From the NCBI GenBank assembly GCA_016789035.1, contig JAEUSC010000050.1, positions 1 to 6,628 on the forward strand: a DNA stretch of 6,628 bases, read 5' to 3'. Positions 1 to 4,925 of the stretch are shown piece after piece. Both the position numbers and the translations under genes were made by a program. The stretch comes from Candidatus Omnitrophota bacterium (GTDB lineage: Bacteria > Omnitrophota > Gorgyraeia > Zapsychrales > Fredricksoniimonadaceae). The notes beneath the pieces are model-generated. The model did not search any database. It saw only the letters and a program-made list of their open reading frames with translations, and was not told where the DNA came from. The stretch's first letter is position 1. Each line of letters opens with the position of its first letter.

Positions 1-240
1 AGAACCAACAATAATTTCCATCTTCTCTTTTGGGTAATTGACGTTCAAAATGTTGGTTAATTTTTTTCGAATGACATCTTGTTCATTCCATACAGAAATG
101 ATAACCGATATGGAAGGTAGATCTCCCCCCTTTTGGGTGGGCCTATTCAATAAAGGGGAGACACTCCAGAGAATAACCGGATAACCGAAGTAACAGTAGA
201 AAATTAGGCCGAATGATAACCAGAATAGGAATTCAATCAT
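1..240 (-). CDS. GT2 glycosyltransferase, N-terminal part only
   Basis: The first 80 residues of a family 2 (GT-A) glycosyltransferase; the rest lies beyond the left edge. The ATG at 238-240 follows the deacetylase stop after two bases (TAATTATG), with no Shine-Dalgarno site, so translation is probably coupled. Residues 3-26 form a membrane segment containing YCYFGYP, typical of processive or membrane GT2 enzymes with an N-terminal helix. A short polar linker (NRPTQKGGD) leads to the catalytic domain: LPSISVIISVWNEQDVI (41-57), then NYPKEKMEIIVGS (68-80), the normal beginning of the nucleotide-sugar fold. The usual aromatic before the Asn-Glu is Tyr and here is Trp51. The DxD and QxxRW motifs would lie outside the window, so it cannot be said whether this is a polymerase of the PgaC/hyaluronan synthase kind or a single-sugar transferase. 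Confidence 0.9.
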   Translation of the reverse strand, partial: MIEFLFWLSFGLIFYCYFGYPVILWSVSPLLNRPTQKGGDLPSISVIISVWNEQDVIRKKLTNILNVNYPKEKMEIIVGS

Positions 241-242
241 AA

Positions 243-1016
243 TTATTTAAATACTTTGATTAAACCACTACGAATCTTGTTGTACCCTTCTTCCTTCAAA
301 ATGCATTTTGAAAATTTTTTAAGACTTAAGAAAGCCCGCTGAGTGACGGTTTTTTTACCCAGAATTGCATTCTGAAGTTCACGGACTTTCCAGTTGTTTT
401 TTACTGCAATCCGACTGAGGCACGGACTTTTGACATCTGCTGGACGGTCAGAAATAAAGATTGTTTTGTATCCGAGCTCATAAGCTTTTTGAATCAGGGC
501 CTCGTTACAAAATCCTCTGGGAATGGAAATGGTATCTACGGGAATATCGAGGTTTACTTCAATAGTGCGTTTTGATGCCCGTAATTCTTCATCAATCTGA
601 CTATCCAGAAGACTGGTCAATATTTGATGACTTAGACCATGAGAGCCAACAATCATTCCTTGATCATGGAGTTCCTTGATCTCTTCCCATGTCATATAGC
701 CTTTTCTTCCAACTCGCGAAACGATGATAAAAAAATAAGCCGTAAATCCAAATTTTTTGAGAATGGGAAGAGCAACTTTATGATTGTTTAATTCTCCATC
801 ATCAAATGTAATGACAACATCCTTATTAGTGAAATTGGAAGTTTCCTTGGCCTGTCTGACTGTGTAGCCGTTTTGCTGTAAGAACGCCATGTGCTGATCG
901 AATTGTTCCGCGGAGAGATCATAAAGGTCTGCGCCCGTTTCGCGGTCCTCAGGCAACGGACATTTGCCATCAACAATGCCGTGATACATTAAAACCAATG
1001 GTGACGTGATTTCCAT
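243..1016 (-). CDS. CE4 (NodB-type) polysaccharide deacetylase, probably permuted
   Basis: A 257-residue metal-dependent deacetylase that should remove acetyl groups from sugars of the polymer or its lipid-linked precursor. Visible motifs: TFDDG (70-74), with D72 as expected base and D73 as metal ligand; SHGLSH (125-130), with metal ligands H126 and H130; and IPRGF (165-169), a variant of the third motif. No histidine occurs after residue 130, so the classical C-terminal motif 5 is missing. LVLMYHGIVD (7-16) offers His12 instead, as in the circularly permuted PgaB/IcaB group. The C-terminal 45 residues are basic (TQRAFLSLKKFSKCILKEEG). No signal peptide or membrane segment is seen. The start cannot move upstream, because the preceding gene's TAA is in the same frame four codons before this ATG with no start codon between. 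It therefore looks cytoplasmic. A weak AAGG precedes the start. The substrate is unknown. Confidence 0.92.
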   Translation of the reverse strand: MEITSPLVLMYHGIVDGKCPLPEDRETGADLYDLSAEQFDQHMAFLQQNGYTVRQAKETSNFTNKDVVITFDDGELNNHKVALPILKKFGFTAYFFIIVSRVGRKGYMTWEEIKELHDQGMIVGSHGLSHQILTSLLDSQIDEELRASKRTIEVNLDIPVDTISIPRGFCNEALIQKAYELGYKTIFISDRPADVKSPCLSRIAVKNNWKVRELQNAILGKKTVTQRAFLSLKKFSKCILKEEGYNKIRSGLIKVFK

Positions 1017-1025
1017 AAACCAGCC

Positions 1026-1955
1026 TTACTGTGTAGGGGTAAATGCGATTGACTTAATTTTAACTGAGCCTTGATAGTAATTTTCATGGGGATCGCCGAC
1101 AACAAAGTATTCATCCTTATGAAATCCATCTTCACTCCAGACGTCTGTAACCTTAACACGGCCCATTTTTAAGATAGTGCCTTTAGAATCCAAAATACTT
1201 AAGATAAAGTGTGTATTGGTCTTTTCGACTTCAATTCGATATTCGGCCTTAGGGTCGTAGGTAACGGCCTTTCTCCACTCACGGATCCATTCATTACGCT
1301 CCCCATCGTAAGAAACAAGTCGATTGGAACGATCAAAATATACCATAAAGATTGGACTCGGCATTCCGTGTCCCCAGACGTTATTATCAACATCGATGAC
1401 CAATTTCCGATGTTGATGCCACCAGATGTTTGTGTGATTCTTTTCCGGTTTTGTGTCCGTGATTGCAAGCAGATAACATCCGTTTTCATTGCCCGGCCCC
1501 TCAGGATACTCGGGATCTCGCGGTAATTTATTGATTTTCTCCAAATTATAATCGATGTCCGATACCACAATAGAAATTTTATATGTTTTTGGCAACTTAA
1601 CGGTGTTTCGAATATATGCCGAATCACGGTAACTGGCGGACTTTTGATAGGCATATCCATTTTTGCCGTCAATATCAAATGTCCCGTTACGATAAAGTTC
1701 AAATGTAAGCTGACCCTTCTTTCCAAACGGTTTTTGTGCCGCCGCAGAAACTGGGCTATCAAAATTTTCAATAATCATCTTTTTTGGAACAACATTCCAA
1801 CCTTCAGCAATAGATAAAAACTTTAGCGTCTCAAACTTTAAGAACGATAGACGATCACGAAAGATTAGGAAACCAGCGGTCGCACAGCCGATAATGACGC
1901 CTGTTATAAATCCGGCCGCAAATATTTTTAATATTTCTGTCGATTTATTCTTCAT
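1026..1955 (-). CDS. Membrane-anchored beta-rich protein of unknown family
   Basis: A 309-residue protein I do not recognise. Residues 11-32 form one hydrophobic segment after a Lys-containing start, so the rest is probably outside the cytoplasm. Cys24 in VIIGC fits a lipobox, but hydrophobic residues continue after it, so a plain membrane anchor is as likely. The body (about 58-307) opens with MIIENFDSP and runs as alternating beta-strand patterns: GQLTFELYRNGTFDI, YKISIVVSDIDY, NGCYLLAIT, KLVIDVDNNVWG, YRIEVEKTNTHFILSILDS, GSVKIKSIAF. The 'E-x-FD' opening, paired strands and ending resemble a concanavalin A-like (LamG/DUF1080-type) jelly roll, which often binds or cleaves glycans. The aromatic- and His-rich IWWHQHRK (177-184) could be a ligand site. 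The start is an ATGA overlap with the hydrolase stop and has no Shine-Dalgarno site, implying coupled translation and perhaps joint function. It could also be a divergent glycosidase. Confidence 0.8.
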   Translation of the reverse strand: MKNKSTEILKIFAAGFITGVIIGCATAGFLIFRDRLSFLKFETLKFLSIAEGWNVVPKKMIIENFDSPVSAAAQKPFGKKGQLTFELYRNGTFDIDGKNGYAYQKSASYRDSAYIRNTVKLPKTYKISIVVSDIDYNLEKINKLPRDPEYPEGPGNENGCYLLAITDTKPEKNHTNIWWHQHRKLVIDVDNNVWGHGMPSPIFMVYFDRSNRLVSYDGERNEWIREWRKAVTYDPKAEYRIEVEKTNTHFILSILDSKGTILKMGRVKVTDVWSEDGFHKDEYFVVGDPHENYYQGSVKIKSIAFTPTQ

Positions 1956-3739
1956 GGGATTGAGGGATCTGTAGGTTGTGGCTGCTGGTTGACACTGTTA
2001 ATATATCCGCGAAACCGCTCTATTTTTTCTGCGATCAAGTTCCGTCTCTTCTTGAGGTAATCGCCGTCTTTTGTAAACGAGAACATGGATTCTGCAATGG
2101 TTGGATCAACCGTCATAAGCTTGAGACTTTCATCGATCTCTGCCTGATGGTTCCTGTCTATTTTAAGAATTTTTAACTCTTTGATTTCCTTGATGAGCAG
2201 CTGAAAGTATTCGTAATCCTCCATTCCGTCTCGGTATAATTCCGCACGAACGGATGCAATGGGACCGTTAGTGCCGGGATAGAAAATTAACCCATTACCG
2301 TTTTGTCCCCAGCTGGTATTTACAGCGGTCAAAAACGGATCGGCCTTTTCCCACCAGTTCACGCACCAATAGAGAAATCCCTTGATATCGTATTTCCAGC
2401 AAAGCCAAGGAATAATCCTATAATCAATGGAATTAAAATCGAGGGCAAGGTTAGGGCTTCCGTAACCGCTGGGTCCAGAAATATATAACCACATTTCCAG
2501 TCCAAGTTTTTGTAATTTCCGCATGGCGTCTTCTTTAAAATCATCAATGCCGAAAGTCCAAATATCAATATATTTGCCCCAATCCGGCATTTGATCAGGA
2601 TCCCAAAATCCATGATAGCAAACCATGTTTATCAGCCCGGGATGTGCCCTGCGAATCATCCCTGTCACCCGATTGACAATCGGGTTTCCGATCTCTCCTT
2701 CATCCCAACTGTAAATGTAAGTGTATTTAAGCATGCCGTTGAGTTTCAAAAGTTCGGCGTAGGTTCGATACATTCCACTTAGATTATTGATGCTTTCTTC
2801 GTCCGTGGGCCAATTGTTATTAAATGTTCCTCCCCTGCGACCAATAGAAAAGTTACTAATTCCATAGCGCAGATATCGGTCGACCCGTCCCAAATCAGCA
2901 GGAACGGTGGGATCAATATTGAGAATCGGATTCATTCGATATTTCAGCATTTCAATAATGAACCGGTCATTGATTTCATCGATGCGGGCATTCCATGCAA
3001 TGTCAGATTCTTTTTCACCTTGTGGAAACCGAAGCTTAGTCAGATGACCATAAAAATCAAACGCTGTTTTCAAATGGCTCGCCAACGGAAGTGCAAAATC
3101 ATAAACTCTCAACTGCAATGGCAGGGTTTGCGCAGGAATTTGGTCCGCCGTAACCGTGATGACTCCCTGATAATTTCCAGCCGGAGCATTTTCTGGAATA
3201 TAGACGGTCAGCCATAAAGGTTGAAATGTGTCTTTGGCAACATCGACTTTTTCCTGCGGCATCAGCGGATCCGGCCAGAATCCGACATATTTAACCGGAT
3301 AGTAAGGTTCACCCGTTGGTACGTAACCAACTTTCCGTATTGAGATATTTTTGGAGTCAAAGGTAATCCCCGATTTTTGATCCGTTAAGGGAGAAAATTG
3401 TACTTTGACGTTTGTGAGATCTTTATGTGGAAAAACTACGACCTGCGCTGATTCGTATTCATTACGCCCCGCTGAAAGCTCAATTTGAGTTGAGAACGAA
3501 GGCTTTTCTAATGTCTTGCCGTCCTGAAAGATTCTATCTAAGCTCGATGCCGCAAAGATTTTAAAATCAGCTTGAATGCTGGGCCCTTTAAGGGTGTTGA
3601 TAGTGTCAACAGTATTAAAACGTTTAGGGTTCTTTGCCTTTAAATAAAATTTCAACGCCACCTGGCCGGCAAAAAACGTCAACCCACATCCCAAAATCAA
3701 TCCGATTAAGAAAATGAAAATCTTTTTACTGTTTTTCAT
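1952..3739 (-). CDS. Membrane-anchored GH123/DUF4091-like glycoside hydrolase
   Basis: A 595-residue protein likely held in the inner membrane by its N-terminus, with the enzyme body outside the cytoplasm. Layout: Lys-rich start and hydrophobic segment at about 7-30; linker to about 80; a beta-sandwich at about 82-213 (AGRNEYESAQVVV, GFWPDPLMP, NAPAGNYQGVITV); a predicted TIM-barrel at about 220-515; a charged helical tail; and a Pro/Gln-rich end (NQQPQPTDPSIP). Within the barrel, YIYSWDEGE holds adjacent D346 and E347. GH123 N-acetyl-beta-galactosaminidases such as NgaP use an adjacent Asp-Glu pair in substrate-assisted catalysis. KGFLYWCVNWW (453-463) and RDGMEDYEYFQLL (503-515) are hallmarks of the DUF4091/GH123 catalytic family. 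Cys18 follows Ile-Leu-Gly, so a lipoprotein signal cannot be excluded. The start overlaps the preceding gene by 14 bp with no clear ribosome site. The fold is well supported; substrate and activity are inferred, and many DUF4091 proteins are uncharacterised. Confidence 0.88.
   Translation of the reverse strand: MKNSKKIFIFLIGLILGCGLTFFAGQVALKFYLKAKNPKRFNTVDTINTLKGPSIQADFKIFAASSLDRIFQDGKTLEKPSFSTQIELSAGRNEYESAQVVVFPHKDLTNVKVQFSPLTDQKSGITFDSKNISIRKVGYVPTGEPYYPVKYVGFWPDPLMPQEKVDVAKDTFQPLWLTVYIPENAPAGNYQGVITVTADQIPAQTLPLQLRVYDFALPLASHLKTAFDFYGHLTKLRFPQGEKESDIAWNARIDEINDRFIIEMLKYRMNPILNIDPTVPADLGRVDRYLRYGISNFSIGRRGGTFNNNWPTDEESINNLSGMYRTYAELLKLNGMLKYTYIYSWDEGEIGNPIVNRVTGMIRRAHPGLINMVCYHGFWDPDQMPDWGKYIDIWTFGIDDFKEDAMRKLQKLGLEMWLYISGPSGYGSPNLALDFNSIDYRIIPWLCWKYDIKGFLYWCVNWWEKADPFLTAVNTSWGQNGNGLIFYPGTNGPIASVRAELYRDGMEDYEYFQLLIKEIKELKILKIDRNHQAEIDESLKLMTVDPTIAESMFSFTKDGDYLKKRRNLIAEKIERFRGYINSVNQQPQPTDPSIP
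2668..2684. repeat. Perfect 8-bp inverted repeat within the hydrolase gene
   Basis: The 17-base sequence cccgattgacaatcggg has perfect 8-bp arms around one central base. It lies inside the coding region, encoding part of NPIVNRV just after the catalytic Asp-Glu pair. It is visible directly, but a match of this length is not improbable by chance in a window this size and no function is indicated. Confidence 0.4.
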
Positions 3740-4925
3740 TAATGACTTTCTGATAAAAATGCCGCAATTGCCGTCCTACCACAGCCCAGTCGTAGGATTC
3801 CAGAACAAGATTTCGTCCTGATTTTCCTAATGAATCGATTTTGTTTTGGTCAGCAATCAATTCAACAGTGGTATCTGCAAAATCTTCCGGAGTGTCCGCC
3901 AGGAGAATGTTTTCATCTTCTGTATAGGTAATCCCTTCGGCACCAATGGTGGTTGAAACGATGGCCTTGCCCATGGCCATTGCCTCCAAAATTTTTAACC
4001 TGGTCCCGCCCCCTACACGAAGCGGAACAACAAATATTTTTGAACGCCGGATATATGGGCGGACATCCTCCACCCGTCCGGTGACGATTACCCGGTTGTC
4101 CTTGGCTGCCAATTCCTTGACGGCAGAGGATGGGCTTTTTCCAACCACGTAGAGTTTAATAGCAGGATTTCTCTTCCATATCAGAGGCAAAATTTCGTTA
4201 CAAAAATATGTAATGGCATCGTCATTCGGTAGCCAGTCCATCGACCCAGTAAAAACTAACGCATCCTCCGATGGTTCAGCGTCGCTACTTTGGAAGAAAC
4301 CGGTATCAACACCATTAGGAACCACATAGATAGGGACAAGCCCATTGGTAATTTTATTTAATAGGATACGGTCATCTGTTGAGCATGTAAAGACACATGA
4401 AAATTGCTGGGTCATGGCAGCTTCAAACCGATTCATCTTTCGAGATTGTGCCTGGTAGGCTAACTTTTTGGGGAACGATTTTTCAACACTCGCGCACCGT
4501 TGGAGGATTTTATACTCAACATTGTGCTCATCGATCATGCACGGGATATTTTTAAAAATGTTAAGATAGTGAGCCATATGCAGATGATCAACATGGACCG
4601 CATTAAACTTCTCACCGCGAACAATTTGTTTGAGGCTGTCTTCCATGGCTTTTGTGTGATATTTGACCAAGGAAATCGGCAGCCCATGAAACAATAACCA
4701 ATTGATTTTCTGAAGAAATGACGCATCGGCCATTGGGACAAGCGTAACTTTGATTCCTAAAGTTTGTAGTTCAGCAATGTATTGTGTGTCATTCGCTTCA
4801 AATGAGAAACAAACCAAATGAACAGAAGACTCAATTGCCAATTGTTTAAGTATATTGAGCGTTCTGATTTTTCCTCCGGTGTCTGCCGGTAAGGGCATTC
4901 GTGGGGCAAGGAATAAAATGTTCAT
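3726..4925 (-). CDS. GT4 glycosyltransferase, PEP-CTERM/EpsH1-associated type
   Basis: A 399-residue GT-B sugar transferase, a complete length for the family, probably cytoplasmic or peripheral to the inner membrane. The N-terminal acceptor domain begins NILFLAPRMPLPADTGGKIR, the Gly-rich opening loop of these enzymes. It is followed by HVDHLHMAHY (111-120) and DEHNVEY (132-138), and the hinge region reads VPNGVD (202-207). The donor domain has FTGSMDWLPNDDA (225-237) and GGGTRLKILEAMAMGKA (305-321), then IGAEGI. The usual E-x7-E keeps only the second glutamate (E314); the first position is Gly306. The FTGSMDW-PN pattern and the GGGTRLK loop resemble the sugar transferases of exosortase/PEP-CTERM loci (TIGR03087-like, from memory). 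Start: ATG with AGGAGG upstream, overlapping the preceding stop as ATGA. The end overlaps the next gene by 14 bp. Sugar and acceptor are unknown. Confidence 0.92.
   Translation of the reverse strand: MNILFLAPRMPLPADTGGKIRTLNILKQLAIESSVHLVCFSFEANDTQYIAELQTLGIKVTLVPMADASFLQKINWLLFHGLPISLVKYHTKAMEDSLKQIVRGEKFNAVHVDHLHMAHYLNIFKNIPCMIDEHNVEYKILQRCASVEKSFPKKLAYQAQSRKMNRFEAAMTQQFSCVFTCSTDDRILLNKITNGLVPIYVVPNGVDTGFFQSSDAEPSEDALVFTGSMDWLPNDDAITYFCNEILPLIWKRNPAIKLYVVGKSPSSAVKELAAKDNRVIVTGRVEDVRPYIRRSKIFVVPLRVGGGTRLKILEAMAMGKAIVSTTIGAEGITYTEDENILLADTPEDFADTTVELIADQNKIDSLGKSGRNLVLESYDWAVVGRQLRHFYQKVINEKQ

Noticed and set aside
124..141. Imperfect hairpin with C and G runs around tttt, as a terminator
   Set aside because: It lies inside the GT2 coding region between the membrane helix and catalytic domain, has a mismatch, and no U tract follows in the minus-strand transcript.
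110..221. Four scattered ataacc copies as a repeat array
   Set aside because: The spacing is irregular and the copies fall in coding sequence in different frames; most likely chance.
1209..1526. A 105-codon open frame on the plus strand
   Set aside because: Antisense to the 309-residue protein gene, with no recognisable domain or ribosome site; treated as a shadow.
1199..1771. A 190-codon open frame on the minus strand
   Set aside because: It overlaps the 309-residue protein gene in another frame, its sequence resembles no protein family, and the overlapping gene has a clear anchor, coupled start and beta pattern.
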